A stretch of DNA of 11,299 nt. Origin: JBHHXR01 sp046757205. GTDB taxonomy: Bacteria; Pseudomonadota; Alphaproteobacteria; Rhodobacterales; Rhodobacteraceae. Under the pieces are notes generated by a model that searched no databases, had not been told where the DNA came from, and saw only the letters and a list, made by a program, of their open reading frames with translations. Of this stretch, positions 1 to 6,202 are shown piece after piece. The position numbers were made by a program, and so were the translations under genes. How positions within the stretch are numbered: the stretch's first letter is position 1; each line of letters opens with the position of its first letter. Location: NCBI GenBank assembly GCA_046757205.1, contig JBHHXR010000110.1, positions 1 through 11,299 of the forward strand, in the 5' to 3' direction.

Positions 1-4
1 TCCG

Positions 5-904
5 TCACGACCACGACGTCGCCCGGCACGAGGTGATCGGCGATTCCGCCGCTTCGTCCCAGGCGAATTTCCCCCATGTCTGCAGAAAATACGGGTATGC
101 CTCGGTTTGAGCGACAATGCGCTCCAATGCGGTGTCCTCATAGCAAACGCCGGCGCGCTGCGCGGGTTCGACAAGCACACGGCGCGCCGAGGCCCGATCC
201 AGGGCACCGACTTCCGGATACTGAAACAGCCGCTCGGCATAGGACTTGGCCTCGCCGGCAAGTGCTGCGATCTGCGGCAGGCCAGCACCTACCAGGATCA
301 TCGGCAATCCCTTTTGCGCCGCTTCATGGCAGGCGCGCGCGAGCGCCGACAACTCGTCCTTGGTCAGGTACTGAATTTCATCGATGAACAGAGCGAGGCA
401 TGTTTCGCGGTCCCTGGCGGCGGCCGCGACGAACATCAGAAGTTCCGGCAGGTCGGCCTGCAGATCGCCCGATGCTGCATCGGCGGTGGCCGGTGTAGCG
501 CCGAAGGAAAACCCCTCGTACTTGACCTTGAATATTGCGGCGAAGTTCCGAAGCGCGGCCGCAGCGCGTGTTAGATGGCCCTCGGCGGCTCGCAGCCGGT
601 TGAGGCGGCTCCACACGACGTTCAGCGCCGGAACCATCGCCCGCGCCAGATGTCCGCCGGACCCGTCGGGAACCTCAAATTTGACAGTTGCGATGTCTTT
701 TGCTTTCGCTCCGCCATGTATTGCGTTCAGCAAAACGGTCTTACCAACGCCGCGCAGCCCCAATAGAATTATGTCATTGGCATAGAGCCCGGCCTTGCGT
801 CGGTCGAGCGCAATATCTGCAGCCTCGATCAAATCTTCCCGGCCTGCAAACGCTGGCGGCATGACACCGGCGCCAGGGGCGTACGGGTTTTTTCTGGGAT
901 CCAT
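5..904 (-). CDS. AAA ATPase of the Orc/Cdc6-like (AAA_16) type, C-terminus cut short or frameshifted
   Basis: A predicted ATP-binding P-loop protein. Visible motifs are Walker A GLRGVGKT (residues 49-56), Walker B LALFIDEIQ (170-178), a sensor-1-like strand ILVGAGLP (203-210) and a lid region with YPYFLQTWGKFAW (270-282). The opening NPYAPGAG...PPAFAGRED is typical of a bacterial ATPase family that usually runs to about 380-400 residues and ends in a winged-helix-like domain. Here the frame stops after 299 residues at SPIT, where the last domain should begin. A different minus-strand frame stays open from about base 41 to the edge and reads ADHLVPGDVVVVT, which looks more coding-like than the SCRATSWS tail. 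A one-base indel near bases 30-43, or a real truncation, is therefore likely. The start at 904 fits the family N-terminus, although no good ribosome-binding site precedes it. The cellular role is unknown; related ATPases often occur in accessory regions. Confidence 0.8.
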   Translation of the reverse strand: MDPRKNPYAPGAGVMPPAFAGREDLIEAADIALDRRKAGLYANDIILLGLRGVGKTVLLNAIHGGAKAKDIATVKFEVPDGSGGHLARAMVPALNVVWSRLNRLRAAEGHLTRAAAALRNFAAIFKVKYEGFSFGATPATADAASGDLQADLPELLMFVAAAARDRETCLALFIDEIQYLTKDELSALARACHEAAQKGLPMILVGAGLPQIAALAGEAKSYAERLFQYPEVGALDRASARRVLVEPAQRAGVCYEDTALERIVAQTEAYPYFLQTWGKFAWDEAAESPITSCRATSWS

Positions 905-907
905 GGC

Positions 908-962
908 TTATCTGGTTTAACCAAGTTTATCTATAATGAGTAAACCTTGTTAATCCAGATAA
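908..962. promoter_or_regulatory. Long AT-rich inverted repeat in front of the ATPase gene, probable operator/promoter
   Basis: The left arm 908-929 and right arm 941-962 are inverted copies matching at 19 of 22 positions. Both outer ends carry the perfect 8-mer TTATCTGG / CCAGATAA. An 11-base centre (930-940) separates them. It contains TATAAT on the plus strand (932-937) and the weaker CATTAT on the ATPase strand (933-938). The left arm also holds the short palindrome GGTTTAACC (914-922). The repeat ends three bases before the ATPase start codon, so a bound dimeric repressor would cover the promoter, and an RNA hairpin would mask the ribosome-binding region. No regulator gene is adjacent. 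The AT-richness contrasts sharply with the surroundings. Operator function is inferred; the dyad itself is read directly. Confidence 0.75.
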
Positions 963-972
963 ACATTGCCTG

Positions 973-1146
973 TCAATCCGCCCCGGCGCCTTCCTTCAGG
1001 ACAAAGCGCTTGTCGCAGTAGCCGCATTCCACCCAGCCCTTTTCGGGGTCGATCTGCAACCAGACCCGGGGGTGACCGTTGGAGCCGCCGTCGCAGCGCA
1101 CGCGGGACGTCGTCACCTGTTCGATTTCGGGGGCTTGCTGGGTCAT
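973..1146 (-). CDS. Small CHCC-type zinc-finger protein (zf-CHCC family)
   Basis: A 57-residue protein of the zf-CHCC family, which is related to the zinc-binding domain of mitochondrial complex I subunit NDUFS6. The probable zinc ligands, in the usual spacing, are Cys18 (VRCDG), His25 (NGHPRVWL) and the pair Cys41/Cys44 (VECGYCDKRF). Free-standing bacterial forms of about 55-80 residues are common in alphaproteobacteria, and some accompany complex I, but their role is poorly defined. I chose the ATG at 1146 because GGGAG lies 8 bases upstream. An in-frame ATG at 1170 would add 8 residues but lacks a ribosome-binding site. The gene lies 95 bases downstream of the HIT gene on the same strand, so it may be co-transcribed. 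Confidence 0.88.
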   Translation of the reverse strand: MTQQAPEIEQVTTSRVRCDGGSNGHPRVWLQIDPEKGWVECGYCDKRFVLKEGAGAD

Positions 1147-1241
1147 CTTCCGGTCTCCCGATGGGGTCATTGCGGTATTCGTTTCATGCCGCCGCGCATG
1201 ATAGCGATGCCGGCGGTCGCGGCAAGGTGGTTCGGCCCGGC

Positions 1242-1625
1242 TCAGCCCGGTCTTTGCAGCATCCGGCCCAGCAACCGTCCGCCGAGGATGTGAACGTGCA
1301 TGTGCGCCACTTCCTGGTGGCCGTTTTCGCCGATATTGGAGATCAGCCGGTACCCCTCGCCGCCGCCGCCCGGCGCGATTTCCTCGGATTCGGCAACCCT
1401 GGCGACGGTGCGGTGGAAGTCGACGATTTCGGCGTCGGACGCGGTGGCGGCGAAATGGTCGTAGTTGACGTAGCTGCCCTTCGGGATCACCAGGATATGC
1501 ACCGGCGCCTGCGGCTGGATGTCCCGGAAGGCCAGCGTGTGCTCGGTCTCGAGCACCGTGTTGTTGGGTATCTCGCCGCGCAGGATCATGGCGAAAATGT
1601 TCTGGTCGTCGTATTCGTAGGCCAT
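1242..1625 (-). CDS. HIT-family nucleotide hydrolase/transferase (HinT-like)
   Basis: A 127-residue histidine-triad protein. The family hydrolyses or transfers nucleotide phosphoramidates and related AMP conjugates in the cytoplasm. The signature HMHVHIL is at residues 108-114, with His110 the expected nucleotide-accepting residue. NGHQEVAH just before it and the N-terminal IFAMILRGEIP are typical of bacterial HinT proteins, and the length is normal. The start at 1625 has a perfect AGGAGG site, which overlaps the TAG stop of the upstream glycosyltransferase gene. Only 9 bases separate the two, so they are probably transcribed together and may be translationally coupled. A glycan-specific role is possible from that link, but HIT proteins usually serve general metabolism. 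Confidence 0.95.
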   Translation of the reverse strand: MAYEYDDQNIFAMILRGEIPNNTVLETEHTLAFRDIQPQAPVHILVIPKGSYVNYDHFAATASDAEIVDFHRTVARVAESEEIAPGGGGEGYRLISNIGENGHQEVAHMHVHILGGRLLGRMLQRPG

Positions 1626-1634
1626 CGGTGCCTC

Positions 1635-3206
1635 CTAGTTGAACAGGGATCTGTCGGTCGCGATGGAACGCGCCTCGTAATGCGGTATGCCGAGGAACCG
1701 CGCAATGGCCTCGGCGTTTTCATGCAGGCTGTCGCGCTGGCGCAGCCGGTCGAAATGCGGCAGGTCGAGATCGCGCAGCCGTTCGCTTTCGTCGCGGATG
1801 TTCTGCGCCAGCGTGTCGATCAGATGGCGGCGGGATTCGCCGGTCAGTTCGTTGCCGCCAAGGCCGACGCGCCGGGCATGGCCGAGCAGATAGTCCTCGT
1901 CGAACTCGCAGGCGATCTCCAGCACGCGCATGGAACAGGGATCGCCCGCGAAATCGCCGATCGTTTCGGTGTTCGACGGATCGAGGCAGATCATCAACCG
2001 CTCCGCGTCGTGCTGCTCGAACAGCAGCTTGAGAAAAGCGCGGCGGTGGCGGGTGCGTTTTTCGCGGCCCCGTTCCAGATTGCCCAGGTCGCGCAACGCA
2101 ACGTCCTCGGCGTCGAACAGGTAACCCAGGCAGGCCGGGCCGCCGAACTTGGAAAACTCCCGCGCGAAACGCTCCGCCACGTGCCACTTCTTGCAGACGA
2201 TGACGAACAGCTCGTGGCCGCGGCCGATCGAGTTGCCGCGCTCCCACATGCGTTGGGCCAGGCGCCTGCCGACGCGCCCGCGATGCATCAGGTAGGCGGC
2301 CAGCGTGGGGCCGTTGTCGGTCACGCAGTCGGGTATTTCACCGCTGACGAACAGGTCGCTGAGTTTTTCGCGCAGTTCGATGGCGTTTTCCGACACCTTG
2401 CGGGCAAACAGCTTGTTCTGGGTTCGCAAGAGGTCGAAGTGGTCGAGGTGAAAGGTGACCGGAATTCCGTAATCGCTGAACACCAGGAAGGTCAGCGTTC
2501 GCGGCGCGATTTCCTCGCGCGGCACGAGGTGCGGCACCAGCGTCTGGAAAAAGGTTTCGTCCGGGATCCATGTGGTCCGGAAGAAGCGGACAACGTCGCG
2601 GCGCTTGCGCAGGAATTCGAACAGTCTCTCCACCGTGCGCCGGCGCAGGCACCACCACTGCGATCCGATGCGCATCTTGAGGTCTTTCGGCGCCCGGCGG
2701 TTCAGCCCGAGCTTTTTCTGTGCCGCCAGAGAGGCGTAGAACAGACGTTTGCTGTCCCGCTCGTTGAACCAGTGGCGATAGGATAGCCGCTCTTCCTTCA
2801 GCCCCACCTTGATCCAGTCGCTTTCATGGAAATCGACATTCTCGATGACGTCACAATCGTTGCGGTCGAGGAACCGGCGAATATAGGCCGCCGACTTTAT
2901 CGGCATGCAGTCGCCGCTGACCGTGTAGAAATGGCTGGCGTCGGGGAATGCCCCGAGCGCGGTTTCGAGCGCGTTGAGCGTGGCTTTCACCAGCGACCAC
3001 TCGCCCCATCCGCAGCGGACGCGCCGGGCGAAGGCAACTCCCGGTACATCGGCGAGACCGTCGCGGATCTGCCGGAAAATCTCCTGCGGCGCCGAGCCAT
3101 CGACGTGGACGCACAGACAGTCGCCGGCGGAAACCAGCGTCCGCGCCTGAGCGATCACCGTTTCGGAGTTCCTGTGGCACAGAAGGATATAGGCGATCTT
3201 TGCCAA
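1635..3206 (-). CDS. Core-2/I-branching (Branch, GT14-type) glycosyltransferase with an extra C-terminal domain
   Basis: A 523-residue protein whose first ~260 residues match the Branch family (beta-1,6-N-acetylglucosaminyltransferase-like, GT14). Diagnostic segments in order are AKIAYILLCHR (2-12), HVDGS (34-38), GWGEWSLVKATLNAL (66-80), VSGDCMPI (97-104), GSQWWCL (181-187) and WIPDETFFQTL (213-223). The C-terminal ~250 residues form a separate domain; I believe it is the one named DUF5928 in alphaproteobacterial homologues, but this is from memory. There is no signal peptide or membrane segment, so it probably acts on the cytoplasmic side on a nucleotide-sugar donor and a glycan or lipid acceptor. 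The start is TTG (3204-3206) with no strong ribosome-binding site; it is supported by family similarity right from residue 2. A sulfotransferase gene diverges from it, suggesting both modify the same surface glycan. Confidence 0.88.
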   Translation of the reverse strand: MAKIAYILLCHRNSETVIAQARTLVSAGDCLCVHVDGSAPQEIFRQIRDGLADVPGVAFARRVRCGWGEWSLVKATLNALETALGAFPDASHFYTVSGDCMPIKSAAYIRRFLDRNDCDVIENVDFHESDWIKVGLKEERLSYRHWFNERDSKRLFYASLAAQKKLGLNRRAPKDLKMRIGSQWWCLRRRTVERLFEFLRKRRDVVRFFRTTWIPDETFFQTLVPHLVPREEIAPRTLTFLVFSDYGIPVTFHLDHFDLLRTQNKLFARKVSENAIELREKLSDLFVSGEIPDCVTDNGPTLAAYLMHRGRVGRRLAQRMWERGNSIGRGHELFVIVCKKWHVAERFAREFSKFGGPACLGYLFDAEDVALRDLGNLERGREKRTRHRRAFLKLLFEQHDAERLMICLDPSNTETIGDFAGDPCSMRVLEIACEFDEDYLLGHARRVGLGGNELTGESRRHLIDTLAQNIRDESERLRDLDLPHFDRLRQRDSLHENAEAIARFLGIPHYEARSIATDRSLFN

Positions 3207-3387
3207 GAGCTTTGCCGGTCCGGTCCTGCGAAGGGCATTGGTGCGTTCGGTGCGACCCTAAGCAAAGCCGGCGCGGGCTGCCAGCGTCATATAATCACAG
3301 GGGGCAAGATACTTGACATTGAAATTAAATCGTCGAGAATCGGCGGCTATTCGGCGGACGAAATTACCGTCATCGAAGGATTTGTTT
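3207..3387. promoter_or_regulatory. Divergent promoter region between glycosyltransferase and sulfotransferase genes
   Basis: This gap becomes distinctly AT-rich from about 3288 onward. On the plus strand it holds an exact TTGACA (3313-3318) followed after 16 bases by GAGAAT (3335-3340), a -10-like hexamer with 4 of 6 matches. That promoter would start transcription near 3347 and leave about 40 bases of leader before the GTG start at 3388. A separate TATAAT lies at 3290-3295 without a convincing -35 partner. For the minus-strand gene the same AT-rich stretch could supply a promoter, but I see no clear consensus. Confidence 0.5.
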
Positions 3388-4188
3388 GTGGGATTTCCCG
3401 GCACCTGGATGACCGAGAGCGAGCGGCTCGTCTACCGCGTCATCCCGAAGTGCGCCTGCTCGACCATCGGGCAGATCATGTATTACAGCGATCACGGGCG
3501 ATACTTCGAGGGCGATATCCACGACGCCGAGCACGGCATTCACAAATGGGCGTTCGAGGCCAGCCAGCCGCTGATCGAGGCGCGTGTGCGGGACCCGGAG
3601 GCCTTCACCTTCACCTGCGTGCGCAATCCCTACGCACGCATCCTGTCGGCGTTCTTCGACAAGATCGCCGGCATCCAGCGCAACGGCAAGCGCTACCGCG
3701 GCAACCTGGTGCCGACGCTGGTGCGGAAATACGGCGTCGACGTGGAAGGCGACTTCGACCAGATAAAATCCTTCCGCCGCTTCCTGTTGTTCGTGCGCGA
3801 CACCATCCGCTTCCGCAAGCCGATGGCGCCCGACATTCACTGGTCCGCGGCCTCCAGCCATGCCGCGACGCTGACCGCCAACGGCGGCCGTTACGACGCC
3901 ATCATCGCCACCGAGGAGTTCCGCGCCGGCATGCAGTCGGTACTCGACCGGGTGGAACTGGCCCACCGGCCGGACCTCGACACCATGCCGCGTTTCAACG
4001 AAAGCTCCGGTCACGGCCCGAAACGGGCGCACGACCTGGAAGACTATTTCGACGATCTGTCGGTGCACCTGATGGAAGAGATCTACCGCCGCGATTTCAA
4101 CCTGTTCAAATACGGCAAGGAACCCAATTCCGGCCCGCCGAAACGCGAGATCGACCTCGAAGAGGTACAGGCGAAACTGGGCCGGTAG
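3388..4188 (+). CDS. Sulfotransferase, family 2 type (PAPS-dependent)
   Basis: A probable carbohydrate sulfotransferase that would move sulfate from PAPS to a glycan. The 5'-phosphosulfate loop is IPKCACST, just after the first strand RLVYRV. The 3'-phosphate motif is CVRNPYARILSAF about 55 residues later. The conserved internal segments IHKWAFE, YRGNLVPTLVRKYG and RFNESSGHGPKR support the Sulfotransfer_2 assignment. I chose GTG at 3388 (266 residues) because GAAGGA lies 7 bases upstream. The frame extends to a TTG at 3313, which has its own AGGGGG site, but that TTG is part of a TTGACA promoter-like element and the added 25 codons include TTA, AAA and ATT, unlike the rest of the gene. There is no signal peptide, so it is probably cytoplasmic. 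The divergent glycosyltransferase suggests a shared surface-glycan pathway; the acceptor is unknown. Confidence 0.88.
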   Translation: MGFPGTWMTESERLVYRVIPKCACSTIGQIMYYSDHGRYFEGDIHDAEHGIHKWAFEASQPLIEARVRDPEAFTFTCVRNPYARILSAFFDKIAGIQRNGKRYRGNLVPTLVRKYGVDVEGDFDQIKSFRRFLLFVRDTIRFRKPMAPDIHWSAASSHAATLTANGGRYDAIIATEEFRAGMQSVLDRVELAHRPDLDTMPRFNESSGHGPKRAHDLEDYFDDLSVHLMEEIYRRDFNLFKYGKEPNSGPPKREIDLEEVQAKLGR

Positions 4189-4216
4189 GGCGGTCCGGAA
4201 CGCGACGCCCGTTTTT
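4188..4216 (+). terminator. Probable Rho-independent terminator of the sulfotransferase gene
   Basis: The stem GGGCG (4188-4192) pairs with CGCCC (4206-4210). It can be extended by TC/GA if one G is bulged. A run of five T follows at 4212-4216. It begins on the last base of the sulfotransferase stop codon. The stem is short, hence moderate confidence. Confidence 0.55.
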
Positions 4217-4293
4217 CGTTGCTCCGCTCTCCAGCCGTCATGAGGTTCCGCCAAACCGCATCACGATCTGGAACGCGATGCCCAAAGACGGAA

Positions 4294-4409
4294 TCACCTT
4301 CGTGAAGGGTGACCGCCCCGACCACAGGGCGGCGCCTGACCGGGCGGGCGCGAATGCGCCCGGCCCGAGGGGCAGGCAGGCGCAGCCCGGGCCGCGGGGC
4401 GACCCGGGC
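4294..4409. repeat. Cluster of four GC-rich hairpins in a convergent intergenic gap
   Basis: The 265-base gap between the sulfotransferase and the kinase gene holds no convincing gene. It contains several short dyads in a row. They are TCACCTTC/GAAGGGTGA with one bulge (4294 to about 4312), CCGCCC/GGGCGG (4313-4318 with 4327-4332), CGGGCGC-gaat-GCGCCCG (4345-4351 with 4356-4362) and GCCCGGG/CCCGGGC (4385-4391 with 4403-4409). None is followed by a T run on either strand, so simple Rho-independent termination is unlikely. They could be a REP-like element, a processing or stability structure, or a chance effect of very high GC. Confidence 0.5.
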
Positions 4410-4453
4410 GGGATAACTGGAGTTGTTTCCACGTGAACTCATGAAGCTCACAT

Positions 4454-5449
4454 CTAGACCAGCCCCTCGGCGGCGAACAGCTCCGTCAGGTCGGCCTCGG
4501 GACGGGCGCCGATATGCGAGATCACCTCGCCGGCGGCGACGCAGCCCATGCGCCCGCAGGTCAGCATGTCGAGGCCCGCGGTCAGACCGTACAGGAACCC
4601 CGCGGCAAACAGGTCGCCGGCGCCGGTGGCGTCGACCGGCACTACCGGCCGCGTGGGGGCGTGGGTTTCCGTGCCGTTTTGAATGATGTAGGCGCCGCGG
4701 TCACTGGCGGTGCAGGCCACCATCTCCACTTCCGAAGCGGCCAGTGTCAGCGCCACGCTCAGGTCGTCGGTGCGGTAGAGCGACATGATCTCGTGCTCGT
4801 TGGCGAACAACAGGTCGAGGTCCTCGCGCACCATGCGGCGGAACTCGTCGCGGTGGCGGTCGACGCAGAACGGATCGGACAGCGTGATGGAGGCCTTCCC
4901 GCCGGCCGCCTTGGCCGCCCCGATGGCTTTCGCGAAGGCCGCCTTGCTGTCCGGGCCGTCGAACCGGTAGCCCTCGAGATAGAGCCATTCGGCGTCCGCC
5001 ATGAGCGTCTCGTCGATATCCGAGGGCGCCAGGAATTCCGAGACGCCAAGATAGGTGTTCAGCGACCGCTCGCCGTCCTGCGTCACCAGCACCATGCAGC
5101 GCCCGGTCTCCGCTTCGTGCGCGTTGTGCATCGGCGGCGTGTCGAAATCGGCGCCCTGCGAGCGCAGATCATGCGCGAAAATCGCGCCGAGCTGGTCATC
5201 CTTGACCTTGCCGACATAGGCCGTCCGGCCGCCCAGCGCCGCGATCCCGGCGATGGTATTGGCCGCCGAACCGCCCGAAACCTCCAGCGCCGGGCCCATA
5301 TGGCCATACAGCTCTGCGGCGCGGGCGGTGTCGATCAACTGCATGATACCCTTTCTCACGCCGTGGTTGGACAGGAAGGCGTCCTCGACATGGCTGAGAA
5401 TGTCGACAAGGGCATTGCCGATACCGACTACCTGATAATTCTTGCTCAT
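4454..5449 (-). CDS. PfkB/ribokinase-family kinase, adenosine kinase type
   Basis: A 331-residue cytoplasmic kinase that probably phosphorylates adenosine or a related nucleoside or sugar with ATP. PfkB features include GIGNALVDIL (9-18), the GGSAANT substrate-side loop (59-65), GKVKDDQLG (80-88) and signature 2, DATGAGDLFAAGF (273-285), with Asp279 the expected catalytic base. The adenosine-kinase assignment rests on overall similarity to alphaproteobacterial proteins annotated that way; PfkB substrate specificity is hard to read from sequence. The frame is open further upstream, but that part is a shadow of nth, and similarity begins at MSKNYQVVGIG, so I place the start at 5449. The ATG overlaps the nth stop in an ATGA four-base overlap, indicating co-transcription and probable translational coupling. 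Confidence 0.88.
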   Translation of the reverse strand: MSKNYQVVGIGNALVDILSHVEDAFLSNHGVRKGIMQLIDTARAAELYGHMGPALEVSGGSAANTIAGIAALGGRTAYVGKVKDDQLGAIFAHDLRSQGADFDTPPMHNAHEAETGRCMVLVTQDGERSLNTYLGVSEFLAPSDIDETLMADAEWLYLEGYRFDGPDSKAAFAKAIGAAKAAGGKASITLSDPFCVDRHRDEFRRMVREDLDLLFANEHEIMSLYRTDDLSVALTLAASEVEMVACTASDRGAYIIQNGTETHAPTRPVVPVDATGAGDLFAAGFLYGLTAGLDMLTCGRMGCVAAGEVISHIGARPEADLTELFAAEGLV

Positions 5450-6090
5450 GTCGTCTTGTCCTCCGACGTGCAGAGATCGGCGATGATGCAGTTGGCGCAG
5501 ACCGGCCGGCGCGCCTTGCAGACGTAGCGGCCGTGCAGGATCAGCCAGTGATGGGCGTGTTTCTGGAACTGTGCCGGCACGTGATCCTCGATGGCCCGCT
5601 CGACCGCAGCGACATCCTTGCCCGGCGCGATCCCGGTGCGGTTGGCGACCCGGAATATATGCGTGTCGACCGCCTGCGACGGCTGGCCGAACCACATGTT
5701 CAGAACCACGTTGGCGGTCTTGCGCCCGACGCCGGGCAGGCCTTGCAGGGCGGCCCGCGACGACGGCACTTCGCCGCCGTACTCATCCACCAGAATGCGG
5801 CTGAGCTTCATGATGTTCCTGGCCTTGTTGCGGTAGAGCCCGATCGACCTGATATGCCCGATCAGCCCTTCCTCGCCGAGATCGAGCATTTTCCGCGCAG
5901 TGTCGACGGTGCGGAACAACTCGCGCGTCGCGCGGTTCACGCCCTTGTCGGTCGCCTGCGCCGACAGCGCCACGGCGACCAGCAGCGTATAGGCGTTGGC
6001 ATGTTCCAGTTCGCCCCTCGGTTCCGGTTCGCTGGCCTCAAAGCGGCGGAAGATCTCCCGCATCGTGCGATAGTCGAGCTGCCCGGTCAT
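5446..6090 (-). CDS. nth: Endonuclease III (DNA glycosylase/AP lyase)
   Basis: A 214-residue base-excision repair enzyme that removes oxidised pyrimidines and cleaves at abasic sites. The helix-hairpin-helix segment LPGVGRKTANVV (118-129) carries the expected catalytic Lys124, and the active-site Asp142 lies in VDTHIFRV. The C-terminal [4Fe-4S] ligands are all present with the classic spacing: Cys191-x6-Cys198-x2-Cys201-x5-Cys207. Length is normal. The open frame extends to 6204, but the extra N-terminal residues do not resemble the family and overlap the divergent gene, so I start at ATG 6090, though its ribosome-binding site is weak. It overlaps the downstream kinase gene by 4 bases and diverges from an alkyl-guanine methyltransferase gene, giving two repair genes back to back. 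Confidence 0.96.
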   Translation of the reverse strand: MTGQLDYRTMREIFRRFEASEPEPRGELEHANAYTLLVAVALSAQATDKGVNRATRELFRTVDTARKMLDLGEEGLIGHIRSIGLYRNKARNIMKLSRILVDEYGGEVPSSRAALQGLPGVGRKTANVVLNMWFGQPSQAVDTHIFRVANRTGIAPGKDVAAVERAIEDHVPAQFQKHAHHWLILHGRYVCKARRPVCANCIIADLCTSEDKTT

Positions 6091-6121
6091 TTCGCGGTGA
6101 TGGCACGCGCCGGGCGGGGCA

Positions 6122-6136
6122 CGCAAGGCATTTGCG
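6122..6136. promoter_or_regulatory. Small dyad between nth and the methyltransferase gene
   Basis: CGCAA (6122-6126) and TTGCG (6132-6136) form a perfect 5-base inverted repeat with a 5-base spacer in the 112-base divergent gap. Its position suits an operator for the AraC-type regulator encoded next to it. The dyad is short and could be chance. Confidence 0.3.
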
Positions 6137-6202
6137 CACGAATCGGGTGGCAAAGGACCGGCGCGCGCGCCATCATTCCGGCAAGCGGAACAGAGACCCA
6201 CC

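Noticed and set aside
966..2786. A 606-residue open frame on the plus strand opposite the zinc-finger, HIT and glycosyltransferase genes
   Set aside because: It lies antisense to three well-supported genes, has no recognisable motif and shows the repetitive composition of a GC-rich shadow frame.
3209..3268. GCTTTGC and GCAAAGC as an inverted repeat in the glycosyltransferase leader
   Set aside because: Only 7 bases match, separated by 46 bases, so chance is a sufficient explanation.
2826..4436. A 536-residue plus-strand frame overlapping the sulfotransferase gene
   Set aside because: Its amino-acid make-up is Arg/Pro/Gly-rich and it is out of frame with the clear sulfotransferase motifs.
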